Part shown: in pieces, positions 1 to 6,793 of the stretch
How positions within the stretch are numbered: position 1 is the first letter of the stretch
Layout of the letters: each line of letters opens with the position of its first letter
Origin: Actinomycetes bacterium
GTDB taxonomy: Bacteria; Actinomycetota; CALGFH01
DNA length: 12,823 bases
Direction: 5' to 3'
Assembly: GCA_030146615.1 (NCBI GenBank)
Contig: JASLBL010000530.1
Location: 1-12,823 of the forward strand
The notes under the pieces: model-generated
The model's database searches: none
What the model was told of the DNA's origin: nothing
Seen by the model: the letters and a program-made list of their open reading frames with translations, nothing else
Made by a program: the position numbers and the translations under genes

Positions 1-369
1 GTAGATGCGGACCTCGGCGACCTCGCCGCCCCGGTCGCGGACGGCCTCGGCCCAGGCCTGGCAGACGGCCGCCTGCCGTTCGGGGGGCAGGCCGGCGAAG
101 CCCTTGAGGACCTGGACGTCGCCGCGGTAGCCGGCCGGCAGGCGCGAGAACGGGATCGGGGTCTCCCGCCCGTCGGAGTCGGCGGTCACCGCCTGGAAGC
201 CGGGCTGCCGGGCCTGGCGGGCGTCGGCGAACAGCCGCCATCCGGTCAGCGGCCAGGCCTCCAGGCCGGCCACCCCACAGACCACGAAGACGGCCAGGTA
301 CGCGCCCACGAACCAGCGCGCCCACCGGGGCGGCCGGTCCCGCGTGCTCGGCGTCGCAGGTTGCTCCAC
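1..369 (-). CDS. Small membrane protein of unknown function, C-terminus cut by window edge
   Basis: An open frame starts at GTG (369) and runs off the left edge after 123 codons with no stop. Residues 1-16 are Arg/Pro-rich (RDRPPRWARW), then comes one hydrophobic segment at about 17-36 (FVGAYLAVFVVCGVAGLEAW), then a soluble part containing GWRLFADARQ and a region rich in charged residues. This looks like a single-span protein with a short positively charged N-terminus inside and the rest outside, or a signal anchor. A second in-frame GTG at 378 is equally possible; neither has a strong ribosome binding site. Strongly GC-rich third codon positions support that it is coding. I do not recognise the family with certainty: LEAWPLTGWRLF-type segments occur in small actinobacterial membrane proteins, but that is a weak recollection. 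It is co-directional with the haloperoxidase but separated from it by a hairpin, so probably not in the same transcript. Confidence 0.7.
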   Translation of the reverse strand, partial: MEQPATPSTRDRPPRWARWFVGAYLAVFVVCGVAGLEAWPLTGWRLFADARQARQPGFQAVTADSDGRETPIPFSRLPAGYRGDVQVLKGFAGLPPERQAAVCQAWAEAVRDRGGEVAEVRIY

Positions 370-404
370 GCCGAGCACGCTACCGGTTCCGAGCCCGATT
401 CACC

Positions 405-427
405 GGGGGACCACCCGGCGGTCCCCC
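405..427 (-). terminator. Hairpin downstream of the haloperoxidase gene, probable terminator
   Basis: GGGGGACC (405-412) and GGTCCCCC (420-427) form a perfect 8-bp stem with a 7-nt loop. In the direction of transcription it begins 16 nt after the haloperoxidase stop codon. No T-run follows, which is common for terminators in GC-rich actinobacteria. It lies between two co-directional genes and probably ends the upstream transcript; the function is inferred from structure and position only. Confidence 0.5.
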
Positions 428-442
428 GAACCCCCCCGGCGG

Positions 443-1876
443 CTAGCCGCCTTCCCAGAGCTTCTTGGCGTGCGAGAAGGCGCCCTCGCCCATCTTCTTG
501 CCGTTGTCGCGGGCCTCGGTGTCCCCGAACTGCCAGTGGATGCCGCCGTAGCGCCGCGACATGCCGGCGTCGTTGGCCGCGTCCTCGAAGGTCTGCCAGG
601 AGATGGTCACGTCGGCCGCCGGCACCCCGGCCTGGGTGGCGGTGGCCGGCTCCACGAACGAGGTGCCCTTCCTGATGGTGGCGCTGGCCCCGAACGTGGA
701 TCCGCCGCGGAAGTCCTTGAGCACGGCCGCGGCCGCGGCGCTGAAGGTGCTGTGCCCGGAGGTGTACTCGGGAAACGCCGGGGTCGGGATGTAGGGCTGC
801 CAGGTCTCGCCCTGGATCGGGCCGACGCCCAGGTACGGCCCCCGCCAGGCGGTCACCGTCCGGCCGGCCTTGAAGTGGCGGACCAGCGAGATCGGCCGGG
901 CGTAGTCGAACCTGTACTTGCACTCCCAGGCGGTGATGCTGGCGTCCAGCAGGCCGCCGTTGAGGGCCAGGAACATCTTGGCGTCCTGGTCCAGGGTCTG
1001 GCGGTGGCGGCGCGACAGCCACTGGGCGATCAGGTTCCAGTGCCCGGGCGGGGTCTCCGAGCCGGGGCCGTCGGACCAGTAGACGGCGCTGCTCTTCCTG
1101 CGGTCGGTGAGCCCGGCGCTCTCCTTGAGGATGTTGTCGGCGGTCATCGAGACCGACTTGGGCGGGTTGGCGACCTGGGTGTCGGGGATGGCGTTGGGGT
1201 TGAAGGTGGTCACGTTGCGCCAGTGGGGCACGGACGCCGTCTGCCCGGGCTGGGCCTGCCAGCGCCAGGGGTCGACCAGCGGCGCCGGGGCCGGCCGGTT
1301 GACCGGCTGGTAGCCGCTGGTGTCGGCGTAGTTGTTGGCCTGGTTGGAGCGGTCGCCGGTGCGGTGGGCGATCACGGCGTCGGCCGCCCGCTGCCCGACG
1401 GTGGCCGCGGTGGTGCTGTCGGCGGCGGTGTAGCCGAGCGCCTCCAGTTGGGCGTCCCAGCTGGCCTGGCATCCGGGCCACACCCAGGAGGCCGCCCGGT
1501 AGGCGGCGTGGCCGATGGCCTGGCTCTTGTTGGCCGTGGTCCGCTCGGCCGTGGGGCGCCGCAGCGTGCCGCCGAGCCGGGTCCCCCTGGCTCTGGCGTC
1601 ATACGCCGCCCAGGCGTCGTAGGCGGCGCTGTGGATGATGAACAGGGCGCGGGCGTTGACCGGCGGGGAGGTGCGGAGGGCGCGGATGCACTCCAGGGCC
1701 TCGTTGTTCCACTGGAGGACCACGTTGTCGCTGTCGGAGGGCGGGAAGCTGGTGAGCGGGTAGGCGCTCGGCGGATCGTCATCGTCATCGTCATCGTCGT
1801 CGGCGCCGGCCGGGCCTAGCGTCGCCAGCAGGACGACGACCAGCATGGTGAGGAGCAGCGCGAGCTTCGGCCGCAT
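443..1876 (-). CDS. Secreted vanadium-dependent haloperoxidase (PAP2 superfamily)
   Basis: Codes for 477 aa. Residues 1-25 are a Sec signal peptide (MRPK, a Leu/Val core, then GPAGA), so the enzyme should be exported. Nine consecutive Asp follow (26-34). The vanadate-binding motifs of the PAP2/vanadium haloperoxidase fold are in order: K320 and R327-P328 in KYRFDYARP, S373-G374-H375 in EYTSGHSTFS, and R441 with H447 in SRRYGGIHWQFGD. H447 would be the axial vanadate ligand and H375 the acid-base residue. Members oxidise halide with hydrogen peroxide to hypohalous acid; some bacterial members may instead be phosphatases. The ATG at 1876 is preceded by AAGGGAGGG at suitable distance. The gene lies 109 bp downstream of the haem peroxidase, with a possible promoter of its own, and is followed by a hairpin. 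The family call is secure; halide preference cannot be read. Confidence 0.93.
   Translation of the reverse strand: MRPKLALLLTMLVVVLLATLGPAGADDDDDDDDDPPSAYPLTSFPPSDSDNVVLQWNNEALECIRALRTSPPVNARALFIIHSAAYDAWAAYDARARGTRLGGTLRRPTAERTTANKSQAIGHAAYRAASWVWPGCQASWDAQLEALGYTAADSTTAATVGQRAADAVIAHRTGDRSNQANNYADTSGYQPVNRPAPAPLVDPWRWQAQPGQTASVPHWRNVTTFNPNAIPDTQVANPPKSVSMTADNILKESAGLTDRRKSSAVYWSDGPGSETPPGHWNLIAQWLSRRHRQTLDQDAKMFLALNGGLLDASITAWECKYRFDYARPISLVRHFKAGRTVTAWRGPYLGVGPIQGETWQPYIPTPAFPEYTSGHSTFSAAAAAVLKDFRGGSTFGASATIRKGTSFVEPATATQAGVPAADVTISWQTFEDAANDAGMSRRYGGIHWQFGDTEARDNGKKMGEGAFSHAKKLWEGG
1775..1801 (-). repeat. Hexanucleotide tandem repeat encoding an Asp9 tract
   Basis: Alternating GAC and GAT codons make four copies of a 6-bp unit plus one extra GAC, 27 bp in all, directly after the signal peptide of the haloperoxidase. 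Changes in copy number would add or remove Asp pairs without shifting the frame. The same repeat gives artificial IVIVIV- and MTMTMT-like strings in other frames. Confidence 0.9.
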
Positions 1877-1939
1877 GCCGCGGGTCCCTCCCTTGGTCCA
1901 CGTCGACGGGGTGGTGTCGGGGCAGGGACACCGGCGCGG

Positions 1940-1945
1940 AGCCTA
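1940..1945 (-). promoter_or_regulatory. Possible -10 element for the haloperoxidase gene
   Basis: On the minus strand the 109-bp gap between the two peroxidase genes contains TAGGCT, matching TANNNT. It would start transcription about 57 nt before the haloperoxidase ATG. No good -35 is visible, but the -35 zone is occupied by a 10-bp-period direct repeat (1948-1966), which suggests a regulated promoter. Weak evidence. Confidence 0.3.
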
Positions 1946-1947
1946 AC

Positions 1948-1966
1948 AGACCGTGAGAGACCGTGA
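1948..1966 (-). repeat. Tandem 9-bp repeat upstream of the haloperoxidase gene, possible operator
   Basis: AGACCGTGA (plus strand) occurs at 1948-1956 and again at 1958-1966, a 10-bp period, that is one helical turn. It lies in non-coding DNA just upstream of the TAGGCT hexamer. Same-face tandem half-sites of this kind can bind an activator or response regulator. Binding is inferred, not shown. Confidence 0.4.
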
Positions 1967-1985
1967 TGGTCCGCCCAAGCAGGGC

Positions 1986-3428
1986 TCAACCGGCCGCTCT
2001 GGCGACCTCCCCGCTGAAGGCCAGCAGGTCGGCCAGGCCGAACCGGCCCGGCCGGGCGGCCGGGAGGGTCGGGCGCCAGGACGGGTCGACGGCCCGGTAG
2101 GACTCGCCGTCGGCGTCGACGATGCCGACCAGGACCTCGCCGACCAGCCGGCCGCCGATCGGGCCAAGGCGCTCGCCGCCGCCGCGGTGCTCGGCCTCCT
2201 TGAGCAGGTAGAACCAGAGCGGCGTCTCCTGCCGCCAGCCGGCCGCCCCGAGGCCGACCTCCTCGGGGGTGAGGGGTTCGGTCCCGAGGTGGCGGGCCAC
2301 CGCCTCGCCCGACGGCAGCCCGACCCCCTGGCCGCGCTGGAGGTCGCGGACGGCCAGCGAGGCGTAGTCGTCGTTGCCGCCGGCCCCGGTGATGGCCTGG
2401 GGGAGCTGGATGAGGCTGCCGGCCAGGCGGCCGTCGATCCGCTTGGCCCGCTGGGCCGGCGGCCGGCCCGGCAGGTCGAACAGGTACGACCAGTCGACCG
2501 TCAGGACGTCCGGGACCGGGCGGAAGCCGAGCAGGTCGGGGAACAGCGGCGCCGGCTCGGCGTCCCGATTGACCTGGTAGCGCTCGCGGATCTGGCTGTG
2601 GCCGTAGCGGTAGGCGGCGTCGGCGAACTCGAGCGGGATGAAGGTCGCGCCCGCCGCCGGCCGGTAGTGCCTGGCCCCGCCGGCCAACAGCTCGCCGGCC
2701 AGCTCGGCCCCGGCCAGCCGGGGCAGGAAGTCCTCCAGCAGGACCCATTGGTAGTGCCAGGTGGCGGTCCGGCGGGCCTCGGCGAACAGCTCCATCTCGG
2801 CCACCCCGTCGGCCCGCAGCTGGTCCACCAGGCCGTTGTGGAGGTGGAGCACGGCCACGTGCAGCTGGCTCATCAGCAGGTGGACGTCGTTGCGGGGGTC
2901 GCCGAGGAGGGCGACCCCCTGGGCGTTGCGGGGCAGGTCGGCCGGGCGGCCGGCGTCGTTGCGGCCAACCAGCAGCTTGGCCGGGTCGTCGCGGTCGTAC
3001 AGGAACGGCATGCCGGCCGGGCCGTCGCCGTAGACGACCTCCAGGTTGGCCCGGGGGCTGCGGGCGTTGCGGACCTCGGCCAGCTCGGCGTGGTGGGTCA
3101 GGGGCGAGCGGTCGGCGGTGATGTCGTGGGCCACGAACTGGCCGAACACCGGCCATCCGGCGGCCCCCTGCGCGTCCGGGTCCCGATTTCCCGGGACACC
3201 CCTCTGGGGTTCCCCGGACCCCTCCGCTGCGCCCGCCGCGGCGTCGACCACGGCCGCGGCGGCGTCGCAGGCCCCGCCGGGGCGGCCGAGGGCGTGGAGG
3301 GCCTCATCCTCGCAGTCGAGCGGGTCCAGCTCCGGGAACAGGCGCCGGTAGTCGCCGCCGGCCGCCGGCGTGTCCACCGCCCGGGCCGGGGCCAGGCAGT
3401 GGTCGCGGATCCTGGTTGCCGTCGGCAT
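1986..3428 (-). CDS. Animal-type (peroxidase-cyclooxygenase superfamily) haem peroxidase
   Basis: Codes for 480 aa. The superfamily landmarks are present: distal His101 in FGQFVAHDIT, the catalytic Arg179 region GDPRND, the helix HLHNGLVDQL (197-205, corresponding to REHNRLA in myeloperoxidase), the block TWHYQWVLLEDFLPRL (223-238), and proximal His277 in AYRYGHSQIRERYQ. Such enzymes use hydrogen peroxide to oxidise halides, thiocyanate or phenols. By alignment from memory, the residue before His101 is Ala, not the Asp that esterifies haem in myeloperoxidase, and R+3 is Val, not Glu, so haem is probably held non-covalently. No signal peptide or membrane span is seen, which suggests a cytosolic protein unless exported another way. 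The ATG at 3428 has GAGGAGG 6 nt upstream. It starts 33 bp after the threonine dehydratase stop, likely the same transcript, and is followed by the haloperoxidase. Native substrate unknown. Confidence 0.92.
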   Translation of the reverse strand: MPTATRIRDHCLAPARAVDTPAAGGDYRRLFPELDPLDCEDEALHALGRPGGACDAAAAVVDAAAGAAEGSGEPQRGVPGNRDPDAQGAAGWPVFGQFVAHDITADRSPLTHHAELAEVRNARSPRANLEVVYGDGPAGMPFLYDRDDPAKLLVGRNDAGRPADLPRNAQGVALLGDPRNDVHLLMSQLHVAVLHLHNGLVDQLRADGVAEMELFAEARRTATWHYQWVLLEDFLPRLAGAELAGELLAGGARHYRPAAGATFIPLEFADAAYRYGHSQIRERYQVNRDAEPAPLFPDLLGFRPVPDVLTVDWSYLFDLPGRPPAQRAKRIDGRLAGSLIQLPQAITGAGGNDDYASLAVRDLQRGQGVGLPSGEAVARHLGTEPLTPEEVGLGAAGWRQETPLWFYLLKEAEHRGGGERLGPIGGRLVGEVLVGIVDADGESYRAVDPSWRPTLPAARPGRFGLADLLAFSGEVARAAG

Positions 3429-3461
3429 GGCGCCTCCTCTCCCCCAGCCTGAATTACAACA

Positions 3462-4481
3462 TTACCGCGCGGAGGAAGGGGCCAGGCAGGCGGTCAGGGC
3501 GGTGGCGTCGACGTTGCCGCCGGTGAGGATCACCCCGACCCGCCGCCCGCGGGCGGCGCCGGTCTGGAGGGCGGCCAGGGGGAGGGCGGCGGTCGGCTCG
3601 ACCAGCTGCTTGGTCCGGGACCAGCACAGAACGAGGGCGTCGAGCAGCTGGTCGTCGGTGACGGTGACGATGTCGTCGACCAGGCGGCGGATGACCTCGA
3701 AGGGCCGCTCCCCCACGCAGAGGGCGCGGACCCCGTCGGCGATGGTGGCCGGGGCCGCGGGCAGGGGGATGCGCCGGCCGGCCCGCAGCGACGCCTGGGC
3801 GTCGGCGGCGGCCGCCGGCTCGACCCCGACGACCCGGGTGCCGGGCGAGCGGCCCTTGACGGCCGCGGCCGTGCCGGCGATCAGCCCGCCCCCGCCCACA
3901 GGGACCAGCACCAGGTCGAGGCCGGGGGCCTCCTCCAGCAGCTCAAGGGCGGCCGTGCCCTGCCCGGCCATCACGTCGTGGTCGTCGAAGGGGTGGACCA
4001 GGCGCAGGCCACGGGCGGCGGCCAGCTCGGCCGCGAAGGTCTCGCGGTTCTCGCCGGTCACCCCGGCCATCACCACCTCGGCCCCGTAGGCCCGGGTGGC
4101 GGCCACCTTGGCGGGATTGGAGCCGGCCGGCATCACCACCACCGCCCGGCCCCCGGTCTCCGAGGCGGCCAGGGCGACCGCCTGGCCGTGGTTGCCGGAG
4201 CTGACCGCCAGGACCCCGGCCGCCCGGGTGGCCGGGTCGAGGGCGAGCAGAGCGCTGAACGCCCCCCGGGCCTTGAAGGCCCCGACCCGCTGGAGGTGCT
4301 CGCCCTTGGCCACGAGCTGGCAGCCGAGCTCCTGGTCGAGCAGCCGGGAGGTGACGACCGGGGTGCGGTGGACCCGGCCGGCGATCCGGCCCGCCGCCCG
4401 CTCCACGTCGGCCAGGGCGAACGGCCGGTTGGGGGGGTCCGGGGGGGCGCTTTCGGCCCCACCGGGAAATCCCCTCCTCAT
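3462..4481 (-). CDS. Threonine dehydratase / serine racemase-like PLP enzyme (fold type II)
   Basis: Codes for 339 aa. The Schiff-base Lys70 lies in EHLQRVGAFKARGAF; the substrate loop SSGNHGQ is at 94-100; the glycine-rich phosphate-binding loop VGGGGL is at 195-200; and TGGNVD at 320-325 ends the active site. Members turn threonine to 2-oxobutyrate and ammonia, or serine to pyruvate, and some racemise serine. There is no C-terminal ACT-like domain, so isoleucine feedback control as in biosynthetic IlvA is not expected; a catabolic role is more likely. The ATG at 4481 overlaps the aldolase stop as ATGA and has no ribosome binding site before it, which indicates translational coupling; oddly, AGGAGGGG lies just after the start. 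The first 20 residues are a Pro/Gly-rich extension. Dehydratase versus racemase cannot be decided by eye. Confidence 0.9.
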   Translation of the reverse strand: MRRGFPGGAESAPPDPPNRPFALADVERAAGRIAGRVHRTPVVTSRLLDQELGCQLVAKGEHLQRVGAFKARGAFSALLALDPATRAAGVLAVSSGNHGQAVALAASETGGRAVVVMPAGSNPAKVAATRAYGAEVVMAGVTGENRETFAAELAAARGLRLVHPFDDHDVMAGQGTAALELLEEAPGLDLVLVPVGGGGLIAGTAAAVKGRSPGTRVVGVEPAAAADAQASLRAGRRIPLPAAPATIADGVRALCVGERPFEVIRRLVDDIVTVTDDQLLDALVLCWSRTKQLVEPTAALPLAALQTGAARGRRVGVILTGGNVDATALTACLAPSSAR

Positions 4482-5497
4482 CCGGCGGCGGCGACGACCG
4501 CCTTGGCCGCCTGTTCGGCGTCGTCGGCGCTGACCTCGTAGGAGAACACCAGCCGGACCCGGTCGGGATCGGTGTCGGCGGCCAGCACCCCGAGGGCGGC
4601 CAGCCGCTCGACCAGCCCGGGCCCGTCGGTGCCGAAGGGACCGGCGGCCAGCAGGACCATGTTGGTCTGGACGGCGGCGAGGTCGACGCTGCCGGGCACG
4701 GCCGCGGCCACCGTCTCGGCCAGGCCGCGGGCGTTGGCGTGGTCCTCGGCCAGGCGGTCGACCATCTCCAGGGCGACCAGGGCGGCCGCGGCCAGCACCC
4801 CGGCCTGGCGCATGGCCCCGCCGTACAGGTGGCGGACCTCCCGGGCCCGGTCGACCAGGTCGCGGCGGCCGGCCACGGCCGACCCGACGGGCGCGCCCAG
4901 GGCCTTGGAGAAGCACACCGACAGGCTGTCGAACAGGGCCCCGTAGCGCTCCAGGGGCACCCCGGAGGCGACCGAGGCGTTCCAGATCCGGGCCCCGTCG
5001 CAGTGCAGGTGCAGCCCGGCCTCGTCGGCCAGGGCGCGCAGCCCCTCCAGGACCTCCAGCGGCTGGACGGCCCCGCCGGCCCGGTTGTGGGTGTTCTCCA
5101 CCGCGATGGCGCTGGTCGGCACCCCGTAGCGGGCGGTCCGGACCCGGGCCCTGGCGTCGGCCGGCTCCAGCACCCCGCCCGGGCCGGGCACCGGGTGGAG
5201 CTGGACCCCCGACAGCACCGGGGCGGCCGCGGCCTCGTACCAGAGGATGTGGTTGTCCTCGTTGGCTAGGACCTCGGTCCCGGGCGGGGCGGCCAGCCGC
5301 AGGCAGATCTGGTTGCCCATGGTCCCCGAGGGGACGTACAGGGCGGCCTCGTGGCCGAGGCGCTCGGCCACGGCCGCCTCCAGCCGCTTGATCGTCGGGT
5401 CCTCGCCCCAGACGTCGTCGCCGACCTCGGCGGCGGCCATGGCCCGGCGCATGGCCGGGGTCGGGCGGGTGAAGGTGTCGGAGCGGAGGTCGATCAT
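4478..5497 (-). CDS. ltaE: Low-specificity L-threonine aldolase
   Basis: Codes for 339 aa, the usual family length. The N-terminus MIDLRSDTFTRPT is the classic opening. His83 in NEDNHILWYE stacks on PLP, HCDGARIWNA (165-174) supplies the Asp and Arg that hold the cofactor and substrate, and Lys198 in CFSKALGAPVGS is the Schiff-base lysine. The enzyme splits L-threonine or allo-threonine into glycine and acetaldehyde in the cytosol. Only 7 nt separate a TAGACT hexamer from the ATG and there is no ribosome binding site, so the mRNA is probably leaderless. The open frame extends far upstream with no stop, but that extension runs antisense through the cyclodeaminase and is not coding. It overlaps the dehydratase by 4 bp, giving two competing routes of threonine breakdown from one transcript. 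Confidence 0.94.
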   Translation of the reverse strand: MIDLRSDTFTRPTPAMRRAMAAAEVGDDVWGEDPTIKRLEAAVAERLGHEAALYVPSGTMGNQICLRLAAPPGTEVLANEDNHILWYEAAAAPVLSGVQLHPVPGPGGVLEPADARARVRTARYGVPTSAIAVENTHNRAGGAVQPLEVLEGLRALADEAGLHLHCDGARIWNASVASGVPLERYGALFDSLSVCFSKALGAPVGSAVAGRRDLVDRAREVRHLYGGAMRQAGVLAAAALVALEMVDRLAEDHANARGLAETVAAAVPGSVDLAAVQTNMVLLAAGPFGTDGPGLVERLAALGVLAADTDPDRVRLVFSYEVSADDAEQAAKAVVAAAG

Positions 5498-5563
5498 CGC
5501 GGCCAGTCTACGCGCGGGCGTGCGACAATCGTCCGTCCCCAACCGCGACCGCACCGAGGAGAC
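5498..5563 (+). promoter_or_regulatory. Divergent promoter region for the cyclodeaminase-like gene and the aldolase
   Basis: This 66-bp gap separates two divergent genes. For the plus strand the best -10-like hexamer is GACAAT (5524-5529), with a poor -35, giving a leader of about 28 nt. A GAGGAG at 5556-5561 is the ribosome binding site. The two promoters would nearly overlap, so one regulator could affect both genes. Confidence 0.4.
5505..5510 (-). promoter_or_regulatory. -10 element for leaderless threonine aldolase mRNA
   Basis: TAGACT (minus strand) matches TANNNT and ends 7 nt before the A of the aldolase ATG, so transcription should begin at or next to the start codon. No Shine-Dalgarno sequence lies between them. 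No clear -35 was found, as is usual for such promoters. Confidence 0.55.
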
Positions 5564-6793
5564 ATGGCCTCCACGCCGATGCCCCACAAGGACACCCTGG
5601 AGATCCGCGGCCACATCATCGACTCCATGCTGTTCACGCGCATCCTGGACCAGGTCCTGGAGGCGCACGGGAGCTACGAGATCGAGCGGTTCGACGTCGG
5701 CCGGACCCCGGTCGACCCGTCGTACGCCCGCCTCCAGATCTGCGCCGACGACCCCGAGCGCCTGGAGGAGCTGGTCCAGTCGCTCATGGGCCTGGGCATG
5801 CAGCGGCTGGCCACCGGCGACGCGACCCTGGTCCCGGCCGAGATGGACGGGGTCCTGCCCGACGGCTTCTACTCCTCGACCAACCTCGAGACCGAGGTGA
5901 GGGTCGCCGGCACCTGGGTCCGGGTCGAGAACTCGGAGATGGACTGCGCGATCGTGGTCCGCGACCAACGGGCCCGCACCGTGCCGATGTCGGACGTGCT
6001 CAAGGGCGAGCAGGTGGTGGTGGGCAGCCAGGGCATCCGGGTCCAGCCGCTGGACCGGGGCCGCACCGGCGAGGTCTTCGAGTTCATGTCCTCCCAGGTG
6101 TCGAGCGAGAAGCCCCAGGGGCTGATCGTGCGCCGGGTCGCCGGGGCGATGCGGGCGACCAAGGAGCGGGGCGAGAAGATCCTGTGGGTCGGCGGCCCGG
6201 CGGTGGTCCACACCGGCGCGGGCCCGTCGGTGGTCCGCCTCATCGAGGCCGGCTACATGGACGTGCTGTTCGCCGGCAACGCCCTGGCCACCCACGACAT
6301 CGAGGGCGCCCTGTACGGCACCTCGCTCGGGGTCAACCTGGCCGAGGGGATCGGGGTCGAGCACGGCCACGAGCACCACATCCGGGCCCTGAACACCGTC
6401 CGCCGCTGCGGCTCGATCGCCAAGGCGGTCGAGCAGGGCGTGCTCACCTCCGGGATCATGCACGCCTGCGTGGTCAACGGGGTCGACTTCGTGCTCGGCG
6501 GCTCGGTCCGCGACGACGGCCCCCTGCCCGACACCGTCACCGACGTGGTCGAGGCCCAGCGCCAGATGCGCTCGCTGCTCGGCGGGGTCGGCTACGCCCT
6601 GATGGTGGCCTCGATGCTCCACTCGATCGCCACCGGCAACCTCCTCCCGGCCTCGGTCCCCCTGGTCTGCGTGGACATCAACCCGGCGACCGTGACCAAG
6701 CTCGCCGACCGGGGCTCGGCCCAGGCCACCGGGGTGGTCACCGACGTGGGGCTGTTCCTGGGGGCCCTGGCCGACGAGCTGGCTCCCCGCTGA
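5564..6793 (+). CDS. TIGR00300/LOR-SDH-region protein, probable NAD-dependent ornithine cyclodeaminase
   Basis: Codes for 409 aa. The N-terminal part (about 7-105) matches the 'LOR/SDH bifunctional enzyme conserved region' with LEIRGHIIDS and YARLQICADD. The C-terminal part has a nucleotide-binding region with VGGPAVVHTGAGPS (209-222), AGNALATHDIEGALYGTSLG (237-256), GHEHHIRALNTVRRCGSI (268-285) and LGGSVRDDGPLPD (311-323), the signature shared with the C-terminal domain of cyanobacterial AgrE/ArgZ. Characterised members of that group convert ornithine to proline and ammonia with bound NAD; they are unrelated to mu-crystallin-type cyclodeaminases. The first ATG lies only 2 nt after GAGGAG; the next in-frame ATG (5579) is 17 nt away, so the start could be either. 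It is divergent from the threonine enzymes and overlaps the next gene at the 3' end. No arginine dihydrolase domain is fused. The family is secure, the exact reaction inferred. Confidence 0.87.
   Translation: MASTPMPHKDTLEIRGHIIDSMLFTRILDQVLEAHGSYEIERFDVGRTPVDPSYARLQICADDPERLEELVQSLMGLGMQRLATGDATLVPAEMDGVLPDGFYSSTNLETEVRVAGTWVRVENSEMDCAIVVRDQRARTVPMSDVLKGEQVVVGSQGIRVQPLDRGRTGEVFEFMSSQVSSEKPQGLIVRRVAGAMRATKERGEKILWVGGPAVVHTGAGPSVVRLIEAGYMDVLFAGNALATHDIEGALYGTSLGVNLAEGIGVEHGHEHHIRALNTVRRCGSIAKAVEQGVLTSGIMHACVVNGVDFVLGGSVRDDGPLPDTVTDVVEAQRQMRSLLGGVGYALMVASMLHSIATGNLLPASVPLVCVDINPATVTKLADRGSAQATGVVTDVGLFLGALADELAPR

Noticed and set aside
438..451. Perfect palindrome GGCGGCTAGCCGCC at the haloperoxidase stop codon
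   Set aside because: It is short, has no loop and overlaps Gly-Gly-stop codons; the nearby 8-bp hairpin is the better terminator candidate.
1953..3452. A 499-codon plus-strand frame opposite the haem peroxidase
   Set aside because: It mirrors a gene with conserved active-site residues and has low-complexity composition with no recognisable domain.
4482..4916. Upstream extension of the threonine dehydratase frame
   Set aside because: It overlaps the aldolase in another frame and has Arg/Gly/Pro-only composition; the ATGA junction and family start support 4481.
5498..6622. Long N-terminal extension of threonine aldolase on the minus strand
   Set aside because: The extension is antisense to the cyclodeaminase-like gene and low in complexity; the family N-terminus begins exactly at ATG 5497.
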